Assembly (NCBI GenBank): GCA_003641425.1
Contig: QNAH01000170.1
Location: 1-6,292, forward strand
Direction: 5' to 3'
DNA: 6,292 bases
DNA from: Candidatus Zixiibacteriota bacterium
GTDB lineage: Bacteria; Zixibacteria; MSB-5A5; GN15; PGXB01
Within the stretch, counting starts at the first letter, position 1. Each line of letters starts with the position of its first letter. Positions 1 through 4,925 of the stretch are shown piece by piece. The position numbers and the translations under genes are program-made. Under the pieces are notes generated by a model. That model saw nothing but the letters and a program-made list of their open reading frames with translations, made no database searches and was not told where the DNA came from.

Positions 1-152
1 GGTGTCGCTTTTTTAACCGTTCTCTTTTTCGGGGCGGCCTTTTTCACGGTGCGCTTCTTCGGTGTCGCTTTTTTAACCGTTCTCTTTTTCGGGGCGGCCT
101 TTTTCACGGTGCGCTTCTTCGGTGTCGCTTTTTTAACCGTTCTCTTTTTCGG
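1..152. repeat. 60-bp tandem repeat, about 2.5 visible copies
   Basis: Bases 1-60 and 61-120 are identical at every position. Bases 121-152 match the first 32 bases of the unit, and after one change at 153 a further seven bases match before the copy decays. The unit is 20 codons and lies in frame in the histone-like gene, so changes in copy number preserve the reading frame. Each 60-bp unit is itself two 30-bp halves coding nearly the same ten residues with different codons (for example AAG AAG CGC ACC GTG against AAA AAG AGA ACG GTT). The array continues past the left edge. Confidence 0.95.
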
Positions 153-194
153 AGCGGCCTTCCAAGTTGTGGTTTTCTTTCTCGGAGTTGGCAT
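1..194 (-). CDS. Histone H1-like lysine-rich repeat protein, N-terminal part (runs off left edge)
   Basis: The minus strand reads an open frame of 64 codons from ATG at 194-192 to the window edge with no stop. The protein begins MPTPRKKTTTWKAAP and then repeats a ten-residue unit KKRTVKKA(A/T)P. It is almost wholly Lys, Arg, Thr, Val, Ala and Pro, strongly basic, with no acidic residue and no hydrophobic membrane segment or signal peptide. Such tails resemble eukaryotic H1 and bacterial H1-like DNA-binding proteins (Hc1/Hc2, AlgP type), so a role in coating or compacting DNA in the cytoplasm is likely; that is inference from composition. The start is fixed by GGGAGGAA six bases upstream. The first unit (KKTTTWKAAP) is a degenerate copy with a lone Trp. 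The C-terminus lies outside the window, so a further domain cannot be excluded. Confidence 0.75.
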   Translation of the reverse strand, partial: MPTPRKKTTTWKAAPKKRTVKKATPKKRTVKKAAPKKRTVKKATPKKRTVKKAAPKKRTVKKAT

Positions 195-200
195 TTGATC

Positions 201-208
201 TTCCTCCC
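201..208 (-). promoter_or_regulatory. Shine-Dalgarno site of the histone-like gene
   Basis: On the minus strand GGGAGGAA lies six bases before the ATG at 194-192. It is a near-perfect ribosome binding site. It shows that this short, repetitive frame is a real gene start and not a chance reading of low-complexity DNA. Confidence 0.75.
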
Positions 209-523
209 ATTAACGGGTAATAATCAATGTTTACAAACCAGAATTGGTGTTTCGATAGTCAGTTTTTTTATCGACAGAAATCATCAATAATTAACTCATT
301 ACAGGGTAATATTGTATCTGGACCAATCATCAATTCGGATATATTTTGGGCTTTTTGATTATCCGGTAATAACGGGCTCGCCAAACTCCGTTGCGGGGTA
401 ATTCAACAATGTGAAAACCTCTTCATAATTACTGCCTTTTTATATAAATATGCGTTGGCTTGCATGGTACTGTTATAAATTGGCCGGTATTGTCAAAATC
501 CCATTATAATAGCTCCAATTTGT
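209..523. other. Divergent intergenic region with repeated short motifs, no gene seen
   Basis: This AT-rich stretch separates the minus-strand histone-like gene from the plus-strand gene at 635 and must hold both promoters. I see no convincing ORF. GGGTAAT occurs at 215-221, 304-310 and 396-402, with CGGTAAT at 364-370. The copy at 304-310 is part of a dyad, ATTAC-AGG-GTAAT (298-310). AATCATCAAT occurs at 279-288 and 325-334. TCGATA (252-257) and TATCGA (269-274) could pair. The repeats could be operator sites for a shared regulator; that is inference. Confidence 0.45.
505..510 (+). promoter_or_regulatory. Possible -10 box for the gene at 635
   Basis: A consensus TATAAT lies at 505-510. No good -35 sits 16-18 bases upstream: the nearest is TTGGCC at 480-485 with a 19-base spacer, and TTGTCA at 490-495 is too close. 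There is no extended -10 TG. If used, transcription would begin near 517 and make a leader of about 118 bases that takes in the foldable segment at 524-584. Confidence 0.3.
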
Positions 524-584
524 TGCCTTTCAATAAAATAACCGGGGTTGATCCGTATCGCGGGACTTGATCCCGCTAAAGGCA
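524..584 (+). promoter_or_regulatory. Foldable 5' leader upstream of the 206-residue gene
   Basis: TGCCTTT (524-530) is perfectly complementary to AAAGGCA (578-584). Inside this closing stem, GCGGGA (560-565) pairs with TCCCGC (571-576) over a five-base loop, and the inner hairpin stops one base short of the outer stem, which would allow stacking. TTGATCC occurs twice (548-554 and 567-573). No T-run follows, so it is not a simple terminator. Downstream, CTCTTT (587-592) could pair with the AAAGGAG ribosome-binding region with one bulged G, so control of translation is possible. It does not match any riboswitch class I know. The pairing is seen; a regulatory role is inferred. Confidence 0.35.
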
Positions 585-623
585 CACTCTTTGCTCAATG
601 CATCTGTAGAAAGCGAAAGAAAA

Positions 624-628
624 AGGAG
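624..628 (+). promoter_or_regulatory. Shine-Dalgarno site fixing the start at 635
   Basis: AGGAG lies six bases before ATG at 635. The same frame is open upstream to a TTG at 548, but that part has no ribosome binding site and spans the foldable leader, so ATG 635 is preferred. Confidence 0.75.
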
Positions 629-634
629 TTTTGC

Positions 635-1255
635 ATGCTGGATAACAAGTTCAAGCGCGGTTTCACAGTAGAAAAGTTTGAAAACGCGAATGAGCCGAAG
701 GTTCGCAGGGATCATGATGGATATTATATCAATACTCTGTCAGAGAATGTAAAAGTCTATTTTGATGATTACTATCAGTTTTTATCAAATGTTTATATGA
801 AATGCAAACAGGAACTGGAGGATATTGATTCCAAAATATCGAAGACACCCAAGAATCACGTGGAAACCCTCTCATATCTGCGGGCCAGGAAGATAATTAT
901 CCAGATCGCTCAGAAATCGGCGCGGAGTTTTTACACCGATGGAACCAATTTCGGGGTTGTCATGACCCCATGGTGTTTTGGAACCGTAATCCTGGAGAAG
1001 GTTGAAATATACCGCGAGAGGCTGGCCCGGGGCGAGGTAGATGATAACAATATACCGGAATTCGCTTATTACGTAATAAGATATATCGATGAGATATATA
1101 AACGGGTATTGCTCGACATTTTCGATTTTCCGACTGATGCTTTCAAAATGCGGTGGCAATACAGTGAATTATTGAAGAGATATTCGAAGGTTTTATCGAA
1201 TATAACTACCTCCCTCAATTCTGTTCTCACCATGATCAAGAATTATAGCACCTGA
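635..1255 (+). CDS. Uncharacterised 206-residue soluble protein
   Basis: I do not recognise this family. The protein starts MLDNKFKRGF and ends at a TGA at 1253-1255. It has no signal peptide or clear membrane segment. It looks mostly helical and is rich in Tyr, Phe and Ile, for example YFDDYYQFL near residues 42-50 and YYVIRYIDEIYKRVLLDIF near 145-163. Residues 50-90 are charged and could form a helical hairpin around TPKN. A short Gly/Thr-rich patch, TDGTNFGVVMTPWCFGTVI (about 101-119), is the only part that looks like a conserved loop or strand. No catalytic motif is evident. The gene stands alone, with a foldable leader before it and two terminators after it, so it is probably transcribed as a single gene and controlled separately. 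Its base composition is AT-richer than recA. A small regulator or structural protein is possible, but nothing in the sequence decides. Confidence 0.8.
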   Translation: MLDNKFKRGFTVEKFENANEPKVRRDHDGYYINTLSENVKVYFDDYYQFLSNVYMKCKQELEDIDSKISKTPKNHVETLSYLRARKIIIQIAQKSARSFYTDGTNFGVVMTPWCFGTVILEKVEIYRERLARGEVDDNNIPEFAYYVIRYIDEIYKRVLLDIFDFPTDAFKMRWQYSELLKRYSKVLSNITTSLNSVLTMIKNYST

Positions 1256-1272
1256 TAAAGATCAGGTTTTTT
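1250..1272 (+). terminator. Intrinsic terminator containing the stop codon of the 206-residue gene
   Basis: ACCTGAT (1250-1256) pairs perfectly with ATCAGGT (1261-1267) over the four-base loop AAAG, and a run of six T (1267-1272) follows. The stop codon TGA (1253-1255) lies inside the 5' arm, so a terminating ribosome would cover the stem. Confidence 0.7.
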
Positions 1273-1287
1273 CTCCCTCCTATAGGT

Positions 1288-1318
1288 TCCCCCGGGTTCT
1301 TCACCCGGGGGATTTTTT
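1288..1318 (+). terminator. Second, very strong intrinsic terminator
   Basis: TCCCCCGGGT (1288-1297) pairs perfectly with ACCCGGGGGA (1303-1312) over a five-base loop TCTTC, then six T (1313-1318). The stem is ten base pairs and mostly G:C. It lies about 20 bases after the first hairpin and acts in the plus direction; there is no T-run on the other side. It insulates the HD-GYP gene at 1380 from upstream transcription. Confidence 0.9.
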
Positions 1319-1379
1319 AAGTATTTTCCCTAATTAGCCGATAAAAAGACTATTGAATTTGGTCTTTTACGGTTAATAT

Positions 1380-2363
1380 ATGGCAGTAAATTTAATTCGA
1401 CCCAATATCGGCACCAAATATATGCCGATTTATCTCGAGTCTTTGCGGATCGACACTGTTCTCAGTTTCGATCTGTATATCAAAATCGGCAACGAGATGA
1501 TCCTGTATCGCTCGGCCGATCTCCCCTTCACCGAAAAGACCCGCACAAAACTTCTGGAAAACAAGGTGACCCGGCTTTACGTTTCGCAGCAGTACCGCCA
1601 TCAGTATCAGAAATATATCGAGCAGAATCTCGACAAGATACTGGTCGATCGCCAGATTCCGGAACCCAAAAAGGCCGGCATTCTGTATGAGACATCGAAA
1701 ACATTGATGAAGGATGTTCTCGAGAATCCAACCTATGGCGACAATATAAAACGCTCCAAGAACATGGTTGCCAACACGGTCAGTTTTATTCTCAAAGGTC
1801 AGGCGGCCTTTCACAATCTGGTAAAAATCAGCTCATTCGATTATTACACCTACACCCACTCTGTCAATGTCTGCACCTTTGCCGTCGCCCTCGCTCAGCA
1901 GTCTGGATTTAATGATGAAGAATTCCTGCATGAACTGGGTATCGGCGCGCTTCTTCATGATATCGGAAAGTCGAAGATCTCCGACCGCATTCTCAACAAG
2001 CGCTCGTCGCTGACCGCGATGGAATTCGAGCTGATGAAAAAGCATCCCAAATGGGGAGTCGAGATTCTGTCGGGAACGGACCTGATCGAGGCCACCGCCT
2101 ATTATCCGGTTTTACAGCATCACGAGCGCGGCAACCGTTCCGGCTATCCCAACGGTCTCAACTTGAGCGAGATGCATGAATCCAGCCGGATAGTGGCGAT
2201 TGTTGATACTTTCGATGCCATGACGACCGAGCGGGTATATCAGAAGGCGAAAGATACATTCCCGGCTCTTAAGACCATGTTTACACTCGAAGATGAGTAC
2301 GATCAGAAGATGCTTCGCGACTTCGCCGAACTGATGGGGCCATCGGGGCTGGTGAATATCTAA
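1380..2363 (+). CDS. HD-GYP domain cyclic-di-GMP phosphodiesterase
   Basis: The 327-residue protein ends in an HD-GYP domain, a metal-dependent phosphodiesterase family that hydrolyses cyclic di-GMP to pGpG or GMP in the cytoplasm. From about residue 145 all signature residues are present: H160 (YTHSVNV), H193-D194 (LLHDIGK), H222 (KKHPKWG), H247-H248-E249-R250, G255-Y256-P257 and DAMT 279-282. An active enzyme is therefore expected. Residues 1-90 form a separate N-terminal region (strand-rich, with IGNEMILYRSADLPFT) that is not a receiver domain; it resembles the small N-terminal domains that precede HD-GYP in other phyla, and residues 95-140 look like a helical linker. There is no membrane segment. 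The start at 1380 has no good ribosome binding site; M15 (ATG 1422) is the next in-frame choice and also lacks one. The gene stands alone between strong terminators and a convergent neighbour, and no promoter could be called in the 60 bases before it. Confidence 0.92.
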   Translation: MAVNLIRPNIGTKYMPIYLESLRIDTVLSFDLYIKIGNEMILYRSADLPFTEKTRTKLLENKVTRLYVSQQYRHQYQKYIEQNLDKILVDRQIPEPKKAGILYETSKTLMKDVLENPTYGDNIKRSKNMVANTVSFILKGQAAFHNLVKISSFDYYTYTHSVNVCTFAVALAQQSGFNDEEFLHELGIGALLHDIGKSKISDRILNKRSSLTAMEFELMKKHPKWGVEILSGTDLIEATAYYPVLQHHERGNRSGYPNGLNLSEMHESSRIVAIVDTFDAMTTERVYQKAKDTFPALKTMFTLEDEYDQKMLRDFAELMGPSGLVNI

Positions 2364-2761
2364 TCCAGTAAAATCCCCATAATAACTTGTATCTCTATAT
2401 ATTAGGCGGAATTGGGTTCGTTACCCCCATTTTTTTGTAGCCTTATTTCACAACTCCCTGTTAATAAATCAGTTAAGTGTTGTGTCGGGTCACATTTATC
2501 GCTAAATCTCATGACAGGTTTTGACCTTATATTGGAGAGTGTAATTGGCAATTGTCGGGTTGCTCGTTCATTCGTGACGCTTATTCTTTCGGAACCCGAC
2601 GTACTAATAATCTCCCAAAAAATATACTGCTCTCATTAATAGGGCCGGATATCAATTTATCACCGAAATAATAGCGATTTTGCGCCGAGGGAGAATTAAG
2701 GTGGTTGGGTTTAATTGGCGGAATGGAATTTCAAAACGGCAGATGTCCAGAGGTGCTTTCT
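2364..2761. other. Convergent intergenic region, no gene seen
   Basis: These 398 bases lie between the HD-GYP gene and the convergent HARE gene. Short frames here lack ribosome binding sites and recognisable protein sequence. The heptamer GTCGGGT occurs at 2484-2490 and 2554-2560 and in reverse (ACCCGAC) at 2594-2600. The last two, extended to eight bases (GTCGGGTT 2554-2561 and AACCCGAC 2593-2600), are a perfect inverted repeat with a 31-base loop. No tRNA or known ncRNA form is evident. A decayed gene or mobile-element remnant is possible but not shown. Confidence 0.5.
2414..2436 (+). terminator. Weak possible terminator of the HD-GYP gene
   Basis: GGGT (2414-2417) can pair with ACCC (2423-2426) over the loop TCGTT, followed by CCA and seven T (2430-2436). 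The stem has only four base pairs and two extra C lie before the T-run, so it is a marginal call about 50 bases after the stop codon. Confidence 0.35.
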
Positions 2762-3517
2762 CTATAAGGATTTATTCCAGAATTGGCCAACGATTCCGGC
2801 TTTTATGCTGTGCATTTCAAAGGTTTTTCTATGCCAATCAGCCAAGGTTTCATAATCTATGAATTTGACCCTTGATTTTACGGTGATAAATGCACTCAAA
2901 TTAAGTTTCGATAAAAAGTCCCGCTTTCTCTTCTGATGCGATATAATTGTAAAGTCAGTATTAAAATCCCGTAATTCGGTAAATTTCACCAGTGAACGAG
3001 TAAAGTCTGTTGTGTAATCTACTTCAAAAAATGCGGCCGGCATATTTCTCTCATTGAACCAGCTGATATCAACAGTCTCCGCCTTTCTAACAAATCTTTC
3101 AAAACTGAATTTATAAATCTTTTCAATGGAAGTTATATGACCAAGTTTTCTGCCTAAATATGGTTTATTTATATCCTGACGCGGAACATAAGTTCTAAAA
3201 TCCATCAGATTGCCGATTTCAACCACCAACCCCTGATAATACGTATGTTGATATTTGTCACCTTCTTTCTTTTTGACATTACCACCTATTAATACATCTT
3301 CGGGCAACCTATTCTTGTAAGCCTTTAATGCCCATAATCCCGGTTTTATTTTAAAAAAGTATCTGTCATCCTGTACAATTCTTCTAATGCTTGCAAAGGG
3401 GGTTTTGGTTTTCCATTCGCACTCCTTTATCTTAAATACATGGTCATAAAGGAAGCCAAGTGTTGCAAAGCCACCATTTTTTTCCATTACCTTTAGGACT
3501 GCTTCATATTGTTTCAT
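2762..3517 (-). CDS. HARE-HTH winged-helix protein with a PD-(D/E)XK nuclease-like C-terminal domain
   Basis: The 251-residue protein has two parts. Residues 1-65 (AVLKVMEKNGGFATLGFLYD through PFASIRRIVQDDRYFFKIKPGLWAL) fit the HARE-HTH winged helix, a DNA-binding fold linked in the literature to restriction systems and modified DNA. Residues 90-230 show the order expected of a PD-(D/E)XK nuclease: a helix with E100 (GLVVEIGN), then VDISWF with D150, then FFEVDYTTDF with E165-x-D167, then SLVKFTELRDF. The usual Lys of the E-x-K motif is Asp here; BamHI (E-x-E) and BglII (E-x-Q) show that a non-Lys residue can work. A DNA nuclease or restriction-type role is therefore inferred, not proven. No methylase or partner gene lies beside it. 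It is much AT-richer than recA (hand count of four 60-base lines each: about 36% against 60% GC), consistent with transfer. ATG 3517 has no Shine-Dalgarno, but other upstream starts hit stops at once. Confidence 0.8.
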   Translation of the reverse strand: MKQYEAVLKVMEKNGGFATLGFLYDHVFKIKECEWKTKTPFASIRRIVQDDRYFFKIKPGLWALKAYKNRLPEDVLIGGNVKKKEGDKYQHTYYQGLVVEIGNLMDFRTYVPRQDINKPYLGRKLGHITSIEKIYKFSFERFVRKAETVDISWFNERNMPAAFFEVDYTTDFTRSLVKFTELRDFNTDFTIISHQKRKRDFLSKLNLSAFITVKSRVKFIDYETLADWHRKTFEMHSIKAGIVGQFWNKSL

Positions 3518-3550
3518 AAGTCATTCATAGAAATATAGCAATTCCTTTTA

Positions 3551-3579
3551 ATCTTATAACTATTTATGCTCATTCACAA
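3551..3579 (-). promoter_or_regulatory. Possible promoter of the HARE/nuclease-like gene
   Basis: On the minus strand TTGTGA (3579-3574) and TAAGAT (3556-3551) are separated by 17 bases. Transcription would start near 3544, giving a leader of about 27 bases. A better -10, TATAAG (3558-3553), has a 15-base spacer. The match is moderate, but a promoter is needed here because the recA terminator lies directly upstream. Confidence 0.3.
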
Positions 3580-3601
3580 TATAAAATTGGAGGGATGAGA
3601 T

Positions 3602-3632
3602 AAAAAAAGCGACAGGTTATGTACCTGCCGCT
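3602..3632 (-). terminator. Intrinsic terminator of recA
   Basis: On the minus strand AGCGGCAGGT (3632-3623) pairs with ACCTGTCGCT (3617-3608) over the loop ACATA. Ten pairs form, one of them G:U, and the strand runs straight into T (3608-3602). It lies 27 bases after the recA stop codon. Confidence 0.9.
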
Positions 3633-3658
3633 ATAAACATGTCATATAATATCTTCTT

Positions 3659-4744
3659 CTATTCGGCTTCGACTTCCTCGGCCGGTTTTTCGGAAGCTCT
3701 TTCCGCCTGGGGGGTCATGCCCAGTTTCTCGCGGACGGCAATATCGATCGCCTGATAGATATCTTTGTTCTCTTCAAGGAATCGCTTGGCCGCCTCGCGT
3801 CCCTGCCCCAGCCGATCGGTCTGATAACTGTACCATGCACCCGATTTTTCGACCACGTCATACTTAGCGGCGATGTCAAGCAGTTCACCGGTATGGGAAA
3901 TACCGAGACCATAGGTAATATCGAATTCGGTTTCGCGGAACGGCGGAGCGACTTTGTTTTTGACTACCCGCACCCGGGTGCGGCTTCCGACGACTTCCTG
4001 GTTCTCTTTAATGGTCGCGATTTTGCGGATATCCAGACGGATGGTCGAATAGAATTTGAGGGCATTGCCGCCGGTGGTGGTTTCCGGGTTGCCGAACATG
4101 ACACCGATTTTCATCCTGATCTGATTGATAAAGACAACGGCTGTTTTGGATTTGGAGATTACTGCGGTGAGTTTTCGAAGCGCCTGCGACATCAACCGCG
4201 CCTGCAGACCCATGTGAGCATCACCCATCTCGCCCTCAATCTCCGCCCGCGGCACCAGCGCCGCGACCGAGTCGATGACGATTATATCGATAGCGCCTGA
4301 GCGGACCAGGGTTTCAGTAATATCGAGCGCCTGCTCGCCGGTGTCGGGTTGTGAAATCAGCAGATTATCGACATCGACACCCAACGCTTTGGCATATTTG
4401 GCGTCAAAAGCATGCTCGGCATCGATAAAGGCGGCGATCCCGCCGCGTTTCTGGGCCTCGGCGATAAAATGCAATGCCAGGGTGGTTTTACCGGAGCTTT
4501 CCGGTCCGTATATCTCGGCTACCCGTCCGCGCGGCACACCGCCGACCCCGAGGGCATAATCCAGCCCCAGTGAGCCGGTCGGGATAACATCCATTTCAAC
4601 CGCGACCTCATCGCCCAGCCGCATGATCGATCCCTTGCCGAATGATTTCTCGATCTGATGAAGCGCGCTTTCGAGCGCTTTTTTTCGGTCAGGTGTTCCA
4701 ACCGCCATTTTCACCTCGCTTTTATTAGAACTCTTTTTTGCCAA
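3659..4744 (-). CDS. recA: Recombinase RecA
   Basis: RecA forms ATP-dependent filaments on single-stranded DNA, drives homologous strand exchange, and stimulates LexA self-cleavage in the SOS response. Numbering from the TTG start (361 residues), the Walker A GPESSGKT is at 80-87, the catalytic Glu at 110 (DAEH), Walker B IIVIDS ends near 159, loop 1 around MGDAHMGLQARLMSQ (173-187), Q208 in FINQIR, loop 2 around NPETTTGGNALKFY (219-232), and KNK at 262-264. The tail is short and acidic (PAEEVEAE), as usual. All key residues are intact. Two starts are possible. TTG 4744 has GGGAG eight bases upstream. ATG 4708 (residue 13, MAVGTPDRKKALESAL) has GAGGTG three bases upstream and gives a 349-residue protein whose N-terminus matches E. 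coli RecA (MAIDENKQKALAAAL). It follows thpR in the same direction but has its own promoter region and terminator. Confidence 0.98.
   Translation of the reverse strand: MAKKSSNKSEVKMAVGTPDRKKALESALHQIEKSFGKGSIMRLGDEVAVEMDVIPTGSLGLDYALGVGGVPRGRVAEIYGPESSGKTTLALHFIAEAQKRGGIAAFIDAEHAFDAKYAKALGVDVDNLLISQPDTGEQALDITETLVRSGAIDIIVIDSVAALVPRAEIEGEMGDAHMGLQARLMSQALRKLTAVISKSKTAVVFINQIRMKIGVMFGNPETTTGGNALKFYSTIRLDIRKIATIKENQEVVGSRTRVRVVKNKVAPPFRETEFDITYGLGISHTGELLDIAAKYDVVEKSGAWYSYQTDRLGQGREAAKRFLEENKDIYQAIDIAVREKLGMTPQAERASEKPAEEVEAE
4712..4717 (-). promoter_or_regulatory. Ribosome binding site for an alternative recA start (ATG 4708)
   Basis: GAGGTG on the minus strand lies three bases before ATG 4708-4706. 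It sits inside the longer frame that starts at TTG 4744, so recA may have one real start (the ATG) or two products differing by 12 residues. Confidence 0.45.
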
Positions 4745-4752
4745 ATCTATAA

Positions 4753-4757
4753 CTCCC
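4753..4757 (-). promoter_or_regulatory. Ribosome binding site for the TTG start of recA
   Basis: GGGAG on the minus strand is eight bases before TTG 4744-4742. The 12 extra residues it adds (MAKKSSNKSEVK) are polar and basic and have no counterpart in E. coli RecA. Confidence 0.5.
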
Positions 4758-4781
4758 TTTTTTCAATTATAAAATCTTGGT

Positions 4782-4809
4782 ATTATCAATATCACATTTT
4801 TGACTCCAA
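4782..4809 (-). promoter_or_regulatory. Possible proximal recA promoter
   Basis: On the minus strand TTGGAG (4809-4804) and GATAAT (4787-4782) are separated by 16 bases. Transcription would start near 4775, about 30 bases before the TTG start. The -10 is good (5 of 6) and the -35 poor (3 of 6). Confidence 0.3.
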
Positions 4810-4823
4810 TTACTATCACATTT
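4790..4823 (-). repeat. Pair of 10-base direct repeats upstream of recA
   Basis: TATCACATTT occurs at 4790-4799 and 4814-4823 on the plus strand (AAATGTGATA on the coding strand), 24 bases apart. The copies flank the -35 of the proximal promoter candidate. The core TGTGA resembles a CRP/FNR-type half-site, but the sites are direct rather than inverted, so the factor cannot be named. Confidence 0.45.
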
Positions 4824-4868
4824 GCCGCATTTATTGCCGCTCTGTTCAATAAATATATACTGTGTGAC

Positions 4869-4887
4869 ACTGTCAAATGCTGTCAGT
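4869..4887 (-). promoter_or_regulatory. Dyad over a consensus -35 box, possible recA operator
   Basis: On the minus strand ACTGACAGCATTTGACAGT reads as an imperfect palindrome, ACTGnCA-N5-TGnCAGT. It contains TTGACA (4876-4871), a perfect -35. A -10 at ideal spacing is lacking: TATATT (4857-4852) has a 13-base and TATTTA (4855-4850) a 15-base spacer. A dyad over the -35 of recA is where an SOS repressor would bind, but it is not the E. coli (CTGT-N8-ACAG) or Bacillus (GAAC-N4-GTTC) LexA box. Three AT-rich nonamers on its upstream side (4887-4913: TAAAAATTC, AATAAATTC, GATAAATTT on the plus strand) could act as an UP element. Confidence 0.4.
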
Positions 4888-4925
4888 AAAAATTCAATAA
4901 ATTCGATAAATTTTTGAAGGTGCTG

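Noticed and set aside
1..152. CRISPR array
   Set aside because: The 60-bp copies abut with no unique spacers, and the repeat is an in-frame coding unit.
548..634. Longer form of the 206-residue protein starting at TTG 548
   Set aside because: No ribosome binding site before it, the segment is a foldable leader, and ATG 635 has AGGAG at six bases.
2554..2600. Inverted repeat as a terminator
   Set aside because: The loop is 31 bases and no T-run follows on either strand.
2412..2862. Short plus-strand frames of 60-75 codons
   Set aside because: No ribosome binding sites and low-complexity or hydrophobic sequence; the second overlaps the end of the HARE gene antisense.
3893..4559. Plus-strand frames opposite recA
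   Set aside because: They mirror the codon pattern of recA, which has all family motifs; no independent start signals.
4869..4887. Standard E. coli-type or Bacillus-type LexA box
   Set aside because: Neither CTGT-N8-ACAG nor GAAC-N4-GTTC fits; kept only as an unassigned dyad.
4877..4925. Terminator after thpR
   Set aside because: Only A/T pairing (AAAAATT with AATTTTT) over a long loop and no G:C stem; transcription may continue into recA.
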